DNA from: DATEEG01 sp035525055 | GTDB lineage: Bacteria > Actinomycetota > Acidimicrobiia > Spongiisociales > ZC4RG35 | Length of the DNA: 16,756 nucleotides | NCBI GenBank assembly: GCA_035525055.1 | Contig: DATLEZ010000020.1 | Location: 1-16,756, forward strand | Direction: 5' to 3' | Shown here: piece after piece, positions 1-6,938 of the stretch | Position numbering within the stretch: the first letter of the stretch is position 1 | Layout: each line of letters starts with the position of its first letter | Made by a program: the position numbers and the translations under genes | The notes under the pieces: generated by a model | What the model saw: only the letters and a program-made list of their open reading frames with translations | What the model was told of the DNA's origin: nothing | The model's database searches: none

Positions 1-1
1 G

Positions 2-217
2 GGATGTCGGATGCCCGCCATCGACTGCGACCTCGACCACCGCCGGCCCTGGGCAGACGGTGGACCCACCAAAACCAGCAACCTGGCCCCCCTCTGCCGC
101 CACAACCACAACACCAAACACCGCTGCGGCTGGACCTACCAGAAACTCCCCAACGGCGACTACCTGTGGACCAGCCGACTCGGCCACACCTACACCACCA
201 GCGGCCACCCACCCTGA
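2..217 (+). CDS. HNH endonuclease, C-terminal fragment (DUF222/13E12-type)
   Basis: This is the last 71 codons of a gene that enters from the left edge in frame 2. The visible part is an HNH nuclease module: a Cys, then the DLDH core (CDLDHRRPWADGG), then SNLAPLCRHNHNTKH. The His in DLDH, the Asn in SNL and the final His-x3-His form the expected ββα-metal fold, and the Cys residues can serve as structural zinc ligands. The tail GGWTY...WTSRLGHTY is what usually follows the HNH motif in actinobacterial DUF222/13E12 proteins. These occur in many copies per genome; their biological role is poorly known and some lie in mobile DNA. The N-terminal DUF222 region is not visible, so that assignment is by analogy. 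The gene converges on the next one, with 29 bp between the stops. Confidence 0.8.
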   Translation, partial: GCRMPAIDCDLDHRRPWADGGPTKTSNLAPLCRHNHNTKHRCGWTYQKLPNGDYLWTSRLGHTYTTSGHPP

Positions 218-219
218 AA

Positions 220-235
220 GGTTCGCGGAAGAACC
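220..235. terminator. Small hairpin between convergent genes
   Basis: GGTTC - 6 nt - GAACC forms a 5-bp stem in the 29-bp gap between the HNH stop and the stop of the exported protein at 247. Its position suits a bidirectional terminator, but the stem is short and no T-tract follows, so this is weak. Confidence 0.25.
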
Positions 236-246
236 GAGATGACCGA

Positions 247-1125
247 TTAACCGTCGCGATTGCCGAGGACCGAGATGATTTCCTGCACGGGGTAGGAGAC
301 TGTCGTCACTGTGTCCGGGACTGAGAGGGTCGTCCAGTCGTCGCCACTGACCCGCCATTGGACGAACCACTGGAAGCGAACCTGCAATGGGTACGAACTG
401 AGCGACGGGTGGCAGCGGGGAGTCGAACCGGGGATGTCGCACGTCTTGATCTCGTAGGTGTGACGGGCTGCACCGTTCGGGAATCCGGTGAGAAGTGCAA
501 AGGTTTCGGGCGAGAACGTGAGTGAAGCCCCATCGCCCCAATCGACGGTGATGACGGCGACGGTGGCGGTCACGTCCAGTACTTCGCCGGTCGGGTCGAC
601 TATGGAGTCGGTGAACGGCGGTGGGGGTGTCAAACCCAGGTGGGTCTCGGCCCCGGTCAACCCCCACGGCACTGCCGGGTTGAGGTTCGGTCCTGGTTCC
701 TGATGGACGTAGTCCCTGATCAGGTCCCAGGCGAGGGCATCGCCCGAAACCGTCTCGGTTGGCTCTGATATGCACACCGGATACGTGACATCGAGATTGA
801 GCGGCCCTCCCGGTACACCGTCGGAGTCGAATCCGAGGAGTGCGGACCCGTCCGAGTTACGGGTGATGATCTCCCATCCCGACCAAACCGATCTCCAGTA
901 CCAACACGTCCCGTTGTCGGCCGATCCCACCGCGGCAAACAACCGCAGTGGCACCTCGTACTCGGTTGCGTAGTCAACGATCTCGCCCGCAACGCGACAA
1001 CGGGTGACGGTGGAGGTGTTGCCGTACTCGTCAACCGTTTGCTCCGCCCAGCAGACGTGGATTTCCTGAGCGACAACCGGAGTCACGAGAAGGATCGAGG
1101 TGGCGAGAAGCGCGAGGAGCTTCAA
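247..1125 (-). CDS. Secreted protein with PKD-like segment, unknown function
   Basis: A 292-aa exported protein. Residues 1-19 look like a signal peptide: a Lys, a hydrophobic core LLALLATSILLVTP, and likely cleavage after VVA. The mature part has six Cys (25, 43, 74, 118, 229, 238), which suggests disulphides outside the membrane. A VDWGDG motif (194-199) followed by HTYE (222-225) resembles the PKD-domain signature, in which WGDG is followed by H-x-Y; only this segment is recognisable. The start is TTG at 1125. It overlaps the upstream gene's stop as TTGA, with GAGG about 8 nt upstream, so the two genes are translationally coupled and probably function together. No enzyme motif is seen. Family membership beyond PKD-like is unknown to me. 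Confidence 0.75.
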   Translation of the reverse strand: MKLLALLATSILLVTPVVAQEIHVCWAEQTVDEYGNTSTVTRCRVAGEIVDYATEYEVPLRLFAAVGSADNGTCWYWRSVWSGWEIITRNSDGSALLGFDSDGVPGGPLNLDVTYPVCISEPTETVSGDALAWDLIRDYVHQEPGPNLNPAVPWGLTGAETHLGLTPPPPFTDSIVDPTGEVLDVTATVAVITVDWGDGASLTFSPETFALLTGFPNGAARHTYEIKTCDIPGSTPRCHPSLSSYPLQVRFQWFVQWRVSGDDWTTLSVPDTVTTVSYPVQEIISVLGNRDG

Positions 1126-1715
1126 GGAGTGGCCTCGCGAACGAGATTGTCGCAGTCATCGAGCCAGAGATCGTTCGGGAATTGCCAAGCCGTAGCGAAG
1201 CGGAAGCCGTAGCGCTCGTCCGGCCAAAGAACCCGGACAGTGCCGCCGCCGGTGACTGCTCGAAATCGAGACATGTCGACGAAGTGCTCAACGACCAGGC
1301 AGTCGGGTCTGTCGAGGAGGATTGACAGATCTCCTATCAACGCGTCGTTCAGAGTTGGAGGGGCTATGAACTCCATGGAATCCATGGCAGCAACCCCGTC
1401 CTCGAAAAACGTTGTTGTCGCCACAACTTGCCAGAGGGCGTCGGGGTCTTTCCGGTAGATCGCGTCAAACCAGCCGAACCACAGTTGCTGGAGCAAGACC
1501 TCTACCTCTGCCAGGCGTTGTTCGGCGGTGGTAGTCACAGTGGTTGCAACCGTGGTAGTTGTTGATGGCGCCGAGGTTGTGGTGGTTGTAGAGGGCTCTG
1601 CCGCCAAGGGGGTGGTCGAATTTGACGACGAGTCTCCGCGCACCGACAACACGATCAGCGTCAACGCCAGGACCGCCACTACTCCCACTCCGGCAACCAA
1701 TCGCCACCGGCTCAC
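1122..1715 (-). CDS. Membrane-anchored protein with Thr-rich linker, unknown function
   Basis: A 197-aa protein with one N-terminal membrane segment (about residues 5-24, GVGVVAVLALTLIVLSV). A low-complexity Ser/Thr-rich linker follows (about 28-62), then an exported globular domain of about 130 residues. The architecture (anchor, TTTT linker, small domain) is common in Acidimicrobiia surface proteins. The domain begins with a helix (EQRLAEVEVLLQQLWFGWFDAIYR) that recalls SnoaL/NTF2-like or Mce-associated folds, but I cannot assign it. The start is GTG at 1715, chosen because AGGGGA lies 5 nt upstream. A TAGGTT hexamer (minus strand, 1754-1759) could be a -10 box. The gene is coupled by a TTGA overlap to the secreted protein downstream. 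Confidence 0.72.
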   Translation of the reverse strand: MSRWRLVAGVGVVAVLALTLIVLSVRGDSSSNSTTPLAAEPSTTTTTSAPSTTTTVATTVTTTAEQRLAEVEVLLQQLWFGWFDAIYRKDPDALWQVVATTTFFEDGVAAMDSMEFIAPPTLNDALIGDLSILLDRPDCLVVEHFVDMSRFRAVTGGGTVRVLWPDERYGFRFATAWQFPNDLWLDDCDNLVREATP

Positions 1716-1789
1716 TCTTTCCCCTTGTGGCTCAGGCGCTTCGACCTCGTTGGAACCTATACCGGATCAGGCTGGCCTGGTAGTTGTCC

Positions 1790-2731
1790 CTACCGGAAGG
1801 TTTCGCGCTCTGATCGCTGCCAGCGGTAGTTGCCGGCTTCGAGGACCGACCGTAACCAGCGCCACGCCTCGGTGAATGCTGCCCACTCCTGCTCCACGGC
1901 AGCCTCCGGGGCTAGTCGGTTGGCATTGAGGAACGCGTGGTCGTGATCCAGGGAAAACGCCTCGGTTCGAGGGAGGTTGTCGGCGGCCACCTTGATCGGC
2001 GCCGTGTAGCCCCAGACGTTTTCGAAGCAGAAGCGTCGCAATCCGGTCCCGTAGAGATGATCCGTCATCTCCGAGACAGGGAGTTTCCCGCTCCCCATCA
2101 CGACACCTTGAACATAGAGAGCGTTCTCGTGCGCAACCACCACATGGTCCTTCATATGAACGGCGGTGGTGAACGGTGCCATGGCCTCCAGGGCAGCAAG
2201 CGGGTCCTCGCCCACCATCTGGCTGTTGCCGTAGTCGAACAACGCTCTGATTCGGGGGTGATCGACTCGACCGAGAATCTCGGCGATGGCGCCGCCGCGA
2301 AAGTCCTCGTGGTTTTCGAGAAGGATGCTCATCTCCAACTCCTCGGCGGCTGGAGCCACTTCCAAAAGGTCGCGCACAGTCTGTTCGATCAACTCCTTCT
2401 CGTTGCCCGAGTATCGGGTGTAGGTGCGGAGTTGATCGGCTCCCACCGCGGCGGCCACCTCAAGCATTGAAGCGAGATGGGCGGGGGCCGTACCGGAGGT
2501 GTCGAGTTCGGCCTTCATGCTGAGTTCGGTCAACTTCGCTCTGACGTTCTCAAAGTGCTCGGGCGTCGTCCCGCCCAGGTCACGGAAGTGCGGGCCGTTG
2601 GCGGAGATGTTGACTCCGCTGAACCCCTGCTCGGCTGCCACTTCGATGAAGCGGAACACATCGAAACCGGGCTGATGCTTGAAGTGGAAGCGAAGGCCAA
2701 AACTATGGACGTGGAGTTCGATGTCCTTCAA
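1790..2731 (-). CDS. TIM-barrel sugar-phosphate isomerase/epimerase
   Basis: A 313-aa protein of the xylose-isomerase-like / AP-endonuclease-2 TIM-barrel family, which includes IolE, IolI, hydroxypyruvate isomerase and tagatose 3-epimerase types. Metal-binding positions expected for the family are visible at strand ends: Glu139 (LLENHED), Asp166 (FDYGN), His192 (HMKDH) and Glu237 (CFENVWG). It is likely a cytoplasmic, divalent-metal-dependent isomerase, epimerase or dehydratase; the substrate is unknown. I chose the TTG at 2731. It begins the barrel strand KDIELHVHS, overlaps the kinase stop as TTGA, and has GGAG motifs just upstream. A longer open frame upstream is a shadow of the kinase gene. 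It is the third gene of a coupled trio downstream of ino1, so an inositol- or sugar-acid-related substrate is a reasonable guess only. Confidence 0.85.
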   Translation of the reverse strand: MKDIELHVHSFGLRFHFKHQPGFDVFRFIEVAAEQGFSGVNISANGPHFRDLGGTTPEHFENVRAKLTELSMKAELDTSGTAPAHLASMLEVAAAVGADQLRTYTRYSGNEKELIEQTVRDLLEVAPAAEELEMSILLENHEDFRGGAIAEILGRVDHPRIRALFDYGNSQMVGEDPLAALEAMAPFTTAVHMKDHVVVAHENALYVQGVVMGSGKLPVSEMTDHLYGTGLRRFCFENVWGYTAPIKVAADNLPRTEAFSLDHDHAFLNANRLAPEAAVEQEWAAFTEAWRWLRSVLEAGNYRWQRSERETFR

Positions 2732-3585
2732 GACTCCAGAGCCTCCAGCTCGGCCGCCAGCGCATCTCGATAGCGATCGGCATTGGGATGATCGCCGAGG
2801 CGTTCGATTCGCCAGGCGCAGTACGCAGCGAAACGGGCCGAATAGAGGGGTGCTTTCCAGTGGTAACGCTCGGTCGCGCTCGAGTCTCCATACGACGCGA
2901 GCAACTCGTCGACGTCGGTCTTCTCCAGCGGCGCCCGGCTGTACAGGATCTGGACTCCGGGTGAAGTGGCCGCTGCCAGGTCCTCGACCGGATCTCCCTG
3001 ACCGGGACACTGCCAATCGACCAGCAGATACTGGCCGCCACCGCCGATGACATTGCCCGGTCCGCAATCGGTGTGAACCACACGGGTTGGGACAGGCTCG
3101 TCAGGGATATCGAAGTGATCGAGCAGGCCACCAGGAGGATCAGCAATAGCGGCGAGGATGTGAGAGGTGTGAGCGCGGAGCTCGTCGACACGCGATGGGA
3201 GCCTCCGCAACCATCCGGGCGGAGGAACCTGTCCGACCCTGGTCAGAAGTGCTGCCAAGCCAACCAGGTCTCCGTCCCATACATCACCAGGTATGAATCG
3301 GTAAGCGAGAAGCCGGCGTTCGCCGTCCATGGCAATCGGACGCGGGGCGATACCGTCCTCTTCAAAGGCAACTAACGACCGCCACTCGTCTTCGAACAAC
3401 AGCGGAAAGAGAGGGTTGTCGTCGGACGCCGCATACTGCTTTACGACGCAGTCAAGTCCTTCGCCTTCAACGCGATGGATCATGTTGCGATAGCCACCGG
3501 TCAGCTTCGTGACCACAACAGGCTCGTTGGTGTCACGACCGAGCAGGGCAAGAATCTCCGCAGCACTAGGCTCCGGCCCGTTCAT
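2728..3585 (-). CDS. APH-family phosphotransferase (small-molecule kinase)
   Basis: A 285-aa protein with the aminoglycoside phosphotransferase/choline-kinase fold. Visible elements are a nucleotide-loop-like LTGGYRNMIHRV (about 28-39), the ATP-binding Lys49 (CVVKQY), the Brenner motif HTDCGPGN (171-178, catalytic Asp173 and metal Asn178), and the second metal Asp190 in LVDWQ followed by GDPVEDLA. All catalytic positions are present, so it should be an active kinase for a small hydroxylated substrate. The APH family also covers sugar, choline and homoserine kinases; nothing points to antibiotic resistance. The ATG at 3585 overlaps the upstream oxidoreductase stop as ATGA, and the stop overlaps the isomerase TTG. 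Its partners suggest that it phosphorylates a metabolite in a short pathway (inference). Confidence 0.85.
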   Translation of the reverse strand: MNGPEPSAAEILALLGRDTNEPVVVTKLTGGYRNMIHRVEGEGLDCVVKQYAASDDNPLFPLLFEDEWRSLVAFEEDGIAPRPIAMDGERRLLAYRFIPGDVWDGDLVGLAALLTRVGQVPPPGWLRRLPSRVDELRAHTSHILAAIADPPGGLLDHFDIPDEPVPTRVVHTDCGPGNVIGGGGQYLLVDWQCPGQGDPVEDLAAATSPGVQILYSRAPLEKTDVDELLASYGDSSATERYHWKAPLYSARFAAYCAWRIERLGDHPNADRYRDALAAELEALES

Positions 3586-4583
3586 GGCGACGCGTACTTC
3601 TCGATCAGAGTCACAAGCTCCGCGGGAACCTCTACCCCGGACTGTTCGGCGAGGGCCCTCGCCTGGCGTCGTCGGTCGCCGGGAAGTCGAGCGTTTCCCT
3701 GAGACTCGATTTCGGTTGTCAATTCCTCGAGCCGCGCTGGCCACGTCGACGCGCCGAGTTTGGCCGGATTGATGGCAATGAAGAGTTGACCGATATCGGG
3801 AGGTCCCCCGTCGTTGTTGGTCAGTGACGAGGTCTCGAAGGACCAGTTGGACCCGGTCACCCCAGCCGCCAGGAGTTCCACAATCAGGGCCAACCCGTAT
3901 CCCTTGGCACCGCCCACCGGAGCGATGCTGCCTGCCAACCCGGCGGCGGCATCCGTGGTCGGCCGCCCTTCGGCATCGAACGCCCAATCGGGTGGGATCG
4001 GGGTCCCGCTGGCGGCGGCTTCCATGACGTTCACGCGAGCGGTTGCGCTGGTAGCCATGTCGACTACCAGCGGGCCAGCTCCGGTCCTCGGCGCCGCCAG
4101 CGCAATGGGGTTGGTTCCGAACAGAGGAGCTTTGCCGCCCCACGGTGCGATCGACGGAGAGGCATTGGCAAACCCCAGACCCACCAGACCTCTTCGGGCG
4201 ATCAGGTCGACGAACCACCCGAGGACTCCGGCCGAATAGGAGTGGATAATGGACAGGGCGGCGACCCCAAGGGCCTCGGCGACCGGAACCAGAGCATCGA
4301 GTCCGCGCAGAAAAGCGGGGTGGGCGAATCCGAGGTCGGCGTCAACCCGCACGCTGGAGCCGGCCTGGTACACGACTCGAGGGTTGGCGAGTCCATTCAC
4401 TTTCCCGACCCGCAAGTGCTCGCAATAGGTGGGGAGGTAGGCGAGGCCCACGTTTCGAATCCCTTCGGCTTCGGCGTCGGCGATGGAACGCGCAGTTGGA
4501 ACGGCCTGGAGGTCGTTGGCACCCGAACCGGTCAACGCTCGGTACGCCAGCTGGTTGATTTGATCGAACGTCAGGACCGGCAC
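3582..4583 (-). CDS. Ldh2/malate-lactate dehydrogenase-family oxidoreductase, atypical active site
   Basis: A 333-aa member of the NAD(P)H-dependent Ldh2 family (malate/L-lactate, ureidoglycolate, sulfolactate and piperideine-2-carboxylate enzymes). Family landmarks are APWGGKAPLFGTNPIALAAP (147-165), the VDMATSA segment (174-180) and GGAKGYGLALIVELLAAG (224-241). The active site is odd. Where the family normally has S-H-G-x-x-R, this protein reads NVGLAY (44-49), so the catalytic His and Arg are replaced. The usual S-N-H-x-G reads SYSAG (115-119), losing the second His. It may be a divergent enzyme with new chemistry or a non-catalytic partner. The start is GTG at 4583; it has no Shine-Dalgarno but a TAGCAT box 7 nt upstream, so a leaderless transcript is likely. 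It overlaps the kinase start (ATGA). Confidence 0.85.
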   Translation of the reverse strand: MPVLTFDQINQLAYRALTGSGANDLQAVPTARSIADAEAEGIRNVGLAYLPTYCEHLRVGKVNGLANPRVVYQAGSSVRVDADLGFAHPAFLRGLDALVPVAEALGVAALSIIHSYSAGVLGWFVDLIARRGLVGLGFANASPSIAPWGGKAPLFGTNPIALAAPRTGAGPLVVDMATSATARVNVMEAAASGTPIPPDWAFDAEGRPTTDAAAGLAGSIAPVGGAKGYGLALIVELLAAGVTGSNWSFETSSLTNNDGGPPDIGQLFIAINPAKLGASTWPARLEELTTEIESQGNARLPGDRRRQARALAEQSGVEVPAELVTLIEKYASP

Positions 4584-4590
4584 GGCCGGG

Positions 4591-4596
4591 ATGCTA
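4591..4596 (-). promoter_or_regulatory. Candidate leaderless -10 box for the Ldh2-like gene
   Basis: On the minus strand the hexamer TAGCAT (TANNNT type) ends 7 nt before the GTG at 4583, placing the expected transcription start on or next to the start codon. The start has no good Shine-Dalgarno. This suggests that the oxidoreductase-kinase-isomerase trio has its own promoter. Confidence 0.45.
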
Positions 4597-4616
4597 GGTC
4601 CGGCCTTCGTCGTGGG

Positions 4617-5147
4617 TCAGGTCGATGCGGCTGTGTCTGCCTCGAGAACGAAGACCTTCGGTTCGCGCTCGGTTAGCCGGGTCCGATAGGCACCATATCC
4701 GGGGTAGATGAGCGCGGCGGCCGCATACACGTGCTCGTATTCAGAACCCGAAACCTCTCGGGCGCTCACCACAACCTGGGACCGCCGGTAGGTGACCGTG
4801 GCTCGAGGATGGACCAGCAAGTTGTGAACCCAGGAGGGAGTTCGCGCCTCGGCGAAGTTGGTCCCTATGAGGGCCAAGGTGTCGCCCACCGGAATGCCTA
4901 AGAGATGGCTCGTCCTGGGTTCGCCGCTTCGCGCCCCCCGGGTTGTCAAGACGATGACGGGGGTGCCAGCGGCGATCTCCGACAGCGAGGTCCGGCCGCC
5001 GGTGAACCTCAAAACCAGTCGGTCAAGAGTGGGCAGAACCCGGGCGCTAAACCAGCTGACAGCCGGTGTTGTAGCGAACCTGACCACTCCCCGCCGCACC
5101 GCGTTGCGTTCGGGATACCGATATCCAAGCTGTGTAAGAAGATCCAT
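4617..5147 (-). CDS. Deazaflavin (F420)-dependent nitroreductase-family protein (DDN-like)
   Basis: A 176-aa protein of the split-β-barrel DDN/FDOR-A family typical of actinobacteria. Recognisable features are VIVLTTRGARSGEPRTSHLLGIP (the TTxGRKSGxxR-type F420-binding stretch), LIGTNFAEARTPSWVHNLLVHPRATV (the G-S/T-N-x-G...P-x-W-x-x-N-L pattern) and a C-terminal Y-P-G-Y-x-x-Y-x-x-R region. Members reduce quinones, nitro compounds or enoates with F420H2; the substrate here is unknown. I chose the ATG at 5147 over the in-frame TTG at 5168, because the TTG lies inside the heptamer repeat. A repeat-derived GAGG sits about 8 nt upstream of the ATG and may act as the ribosome binding site. The gene ends 33 bp before the oxidoreductase and lies 72 bp after ino1 across a hairpin. 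Confidence 0.85.
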   Translation of the reverse strand: MDLLTQLGYRYPERNAVRRGVVRFATTPAVSWFSARVLPTLDRLVLRFTGGRTSLSEIAAGTPVIVLTTRGARSGEPRTSHLLGIPVGDTLALIGTNFAEARTPSWVHNLLVHPRATVTYRRSQVVVSAREVSGSEYEHVYAAAALIYPGYGAYRTRLTEREPKVFVLEADTAAST

Positions 5148-5155
5148 GTCAAGAG

Positions 5156-5215
5156 CCTCAAGCCTCAAGCCTCAGACCGGGGTCTCGCTTGAGGCTTGAG
5201 ACTTGCGGCTTGAGG
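5156..5215. repeat. Inverted heptanucleotide tandem repeats (CCTCAAG / CTTGAGG)
   Basis: The left arm has two CCTCAAG units plus a partial one (5156-5175). The right arm has four units, CTTGAGG, CTTGAGA, CTTGCGG, CTTGAGG (5188-5215). The arms are complementary and meet at AGACC-GG-GGTCT, giving a long imperfect hairpin that fills the 72-bp gap between the ino1 stop (the nearest unit lies 4 nt after it) and the DDN-like start. It could terminate or attenuate transcription, or shield the ino1 mRNA end (inference). Confidence 0.85.
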
Positions 5216-5219
5216 CTCC

Positions 5220-6545
5220 TTATTCCTCGTAGTACTCCGTGCCGAGATGGGTTATCAACTCTTCGCCCATCATGGCCCGCAGGTTGTTCTTCATCTTGGT
5301 GAGTTGGATGAACAGGTCGTTCTCCGGATACAAACCGGGAGCCGCTTGCGGGTTCTTGAAGTAGAAGGAGAGCCACTCCTGGATGCCGGTCTTCCCGGCT
5401 CGGGCCGCTAGATCCATGAAGAGCGCCAGGTCGAGAACGATGGGGGCAGCCAGGATTGAGTCCTTGCAGAGGAAGTCGATCTTGATCTGCATCGGGTAGT
5501 TGAGCCACCCGAAGATGTCGATGTTGTCCCAACCCTCCTTATCGTCACCCCGTGGCGGGTAGTAGTTGATCCGCACGAGGTGGTAGAGATCGCCATACAG
5601 CTCGGGGTAGACCTTTGGCTGAAGGATCGTCTCGAGCACTCCCAATTTCGAGACTTCCTTAGAACGGAAGCTTTCGGGGTCATCGAGCACTTCACCGTCG
5701 CGGTTGCCAAGGATGTTGGTCGAGTACCACCCCCGGATCCCCAGCATCCGCGCCTTGAGCCCGGGGGCGATCATGGTCTTGAGAAGGGTCTGGCCGGTCT
5801 TGAAGTCTTTGCCGACGATCGGCACCCCACGCATCGACGCCAACTCTTCCATGGCGGGAACGTCGACCGTCAGGTTGGGAGCACCGTTGGCAAACGGAAC
5901 TTCCGACTGCAGGGCGGCATACGCATAGATCTGTGACGGGGAGATCTCAGGGTCGTTCTGCTTTAGCCCTGCCTCGAACGAAGCCAAATCACGGTGAACC
6001 GGAGCGAGTTCGTGGTACGCCTCAGTCGAGCCACACCAGACCATGACCAGACGCTCGCAGTTGTGCTCGGTCCGAAATCTCTCGATGTCTTCCATCAGAA
6101 GCTCGGCCTGGTCCATCTTGTTGGGGGCCGGCTTGACCTGGTCGAAGTTCTCCAGACGCTTCACCCAGTCGGACGAGAACACCGCCGGCATCGGCCGGAT
6201 GGTCCGAAGTTCATCGCCAACCGACTCGAGATCCTTCGGCTGCAGAACGCCCGCCTTCATTGCAGCCGCGTAGGCATCGTCTGAGTACGGATCCCAACCG
6301 CCGAACTCCAGGTCGTTGAGGTCGGCCAATGGGACGAAGTCTTTGATCATCGGGTTTCGCTTCTCGGTTCGCTTCCCGAGCCGGATGTGACCCATTTGGG
6401 TCAGTGAGCCGACAGGCACGGCGTATCCCTTGCGGACCGCCAACACCCCCGAATAGAACGTTGTGGCGACCGCACCCATGCCCGGCGTAAGGACTCCGAG
6501 TTTCCCCTTAGGAGCGGTGATCTTGGCGATTCCTGGCATGTCCAT
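5220..6545 (-). CDS. ino1: myo-inositol-1-phosphate (1L-myo-inositol-3-phosphate) synthase
   Basis: A 441-aa NAD-dependent enzyme that converts glucose 6-phosphate to inositol phosphate, the entry step to inositol lipids and mycothiol-type thiols. Landmarks are the N-terminal Rossmann glycine-rich stretch VLTPGMGAVATTF, LGGWDPYSD-type FGGWDPYSDDAYAAA, NGAPNLTVDVPAMEELA, and the active-site region GKDFKTGQTLLKTMIAPGLKARML (the SGQTxxKS-like lysine motif) followed by GWYSTNILGNRDG. The length is usual for this larger bacterial/eukaryote-like type. GGAGG lies just upstream. The ATG at 6545 is only 3 nt from it, and the second ATG (6539) has better spacing, so either may be used. Downstream minus-strand genes may share its transcript past the heptamer hairpin. 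A GC-rich hairpin (plus-strand 6573-6585) lies in its leader. Confidence 0.95.
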   Translation of the reverse strand: MDMPGIAKITAPKGKLGVLTPGMGAVATTFYSGVLAVRKGYAVPVGSLTQMGHIRLGKRTEKRNPMIKDFVPLADLNDLEFGGWDPYSDDAYAAAMKAGVLQPKDLESVGDELRTIRPMPAVFSSDWVKRLENFDQVKPAPNKMDQAELLMEDIERFRTEHNCERLVMVWCGSTEAYHELAPVHRDLASFEAGLKQNDPEISPSQIYAYAALQSEVPFANGAPNLTVDVPAMEELASMRGVPIVGKDFKTGQTLLKTMIAPGLKARMLGIRGWYSTNILGNRDGEVLDDPESFRSKEVSKLGVLETILQPKVYPELYGDLYHLVRINYYPPRGDDKEGWDNIDIFGWLNYPMQIKIDFLCKDSILAAPIVLDLALFMDLAARAGKTGIQEWLSFYFKNPQAAPGLYPENDLFIQLTKMKNNLRAMMGEELITHLGTEYYEE

Positions 6546-6715
6546 TTTCCTCCAGTTCGCAGGCCTCCCACGGCGGGGGGCCCGCTGCCCTTCCGCCTCA
6601 GCGTAGGAGTCCTCGATCGGGCCGCGGAATCGGGTAGCGGGTCAGGTTGGGCTTGTCTAGGGCTGTCGGAGCAGCCAAGGATCAGCGAAGAACGGGAGTC
6701 GCTTGGTCGCCTCGT

Positions 6716-6820
6716 AATTTGGCGGGTGGCTCCCGCTGAATACGTAATTCGGTCTGGCAGTCCCGGATTCCGGGAGCGTTACGCCAGGTTTCGTCTGATC
6801 CGGGACTGGAGCGCCAAATT
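6716..6820. repeat. Nested inverted-repeat element, about 105 bp
   Basis: The outer arms AATTTGGCG (6716-6724) and CGCCAAATT (6812-6820) match perfectly over 9 bp. The inner arms CAGTCCCGGAT (6758-6768) and ATCCGGGACTG (6798-6808) match perfectly over 11 bp. A further hairpin GCGGG-TGGCT-CCCGC (6722-6736) sits at the left. The nested order gives a branched cruciform or RNA fold. It could be a structured RNA, a small palindromic mobile repeat (REP/MITE-like) or a regulatory site; I recognise no known family. Confidence 0.6.
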
Positions 6821-6924
6821 TGTGAAGAGGCGGGGTGACTCCGGTTGCCTTCGGTGACCCTCTTGGAGGGTTCAACGCCTGCCCTCAGGCCAGACCGACC
6901 GACTACCCGGAATCGGGGCGGTTG

Positions 6925-6930
6925 TAGAGT
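6925..6930 (+). promoter_or_regulatory. Candidate leaderless -10 box for the DUF6941-like gene
   Basis: TAGAGT (TANNNT) ends 8 nt before the GTG at 6939, which has no Shine-Dalgarno. This spacing would place the transcription start at the start codon and favours GTG 6939 over the internal ATG at 6957. Confidence 0.4.
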
Positions 6931-6938
6931 CGGACGCC

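Larger units (their letters stand above)
6546..6938. other. Divergent intergenic region (393 bp) upstream of ino1 and the DUF6941-like gene
   Basis: I see no convincing gene here. It should hold the ino1 promoter (minus) and the promoter for the gene at 6939 (plus). Contents: a GCGGG/CCCGC hairpin (6573-6585) about 30 bp before ino1, the nested inverted repeats at 6716-6820 listed separately, an ACCCTC-TTG-GAGGGT hairpin (6857-6871), and a TAGAGT -10 candidate (6925-6930). An open 72-codon minus-strand frame (6657-6875) covers the repeats and looks incidental. Confidence 0.6.

Noticed and set aside
2732..3067. N-terminal extension of the TIM-barrel ORF up to 3067
   Set aside because: It is the antisense-frame shadow of the kinase gene; barrel homology begins at the TTG at 2731.
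3586..4218. Long N-terminal extension of the kinase ORF up to 4218
   Set aside because: Arg-rich, low-complexity translation overlapping the oxidoreductase in another frame; kinase homology begins just after the ATG at 3585.
6657..6875. 72-codon minus-strand open frame in the ino1/DUF6941 intergenic region
   Set aside because: It spans the nested inverted repeats and hairpins, shows no recognisable domain, and has no clear ribosome binding site or -10 box; it is probably incidental in GC-rich DNA.
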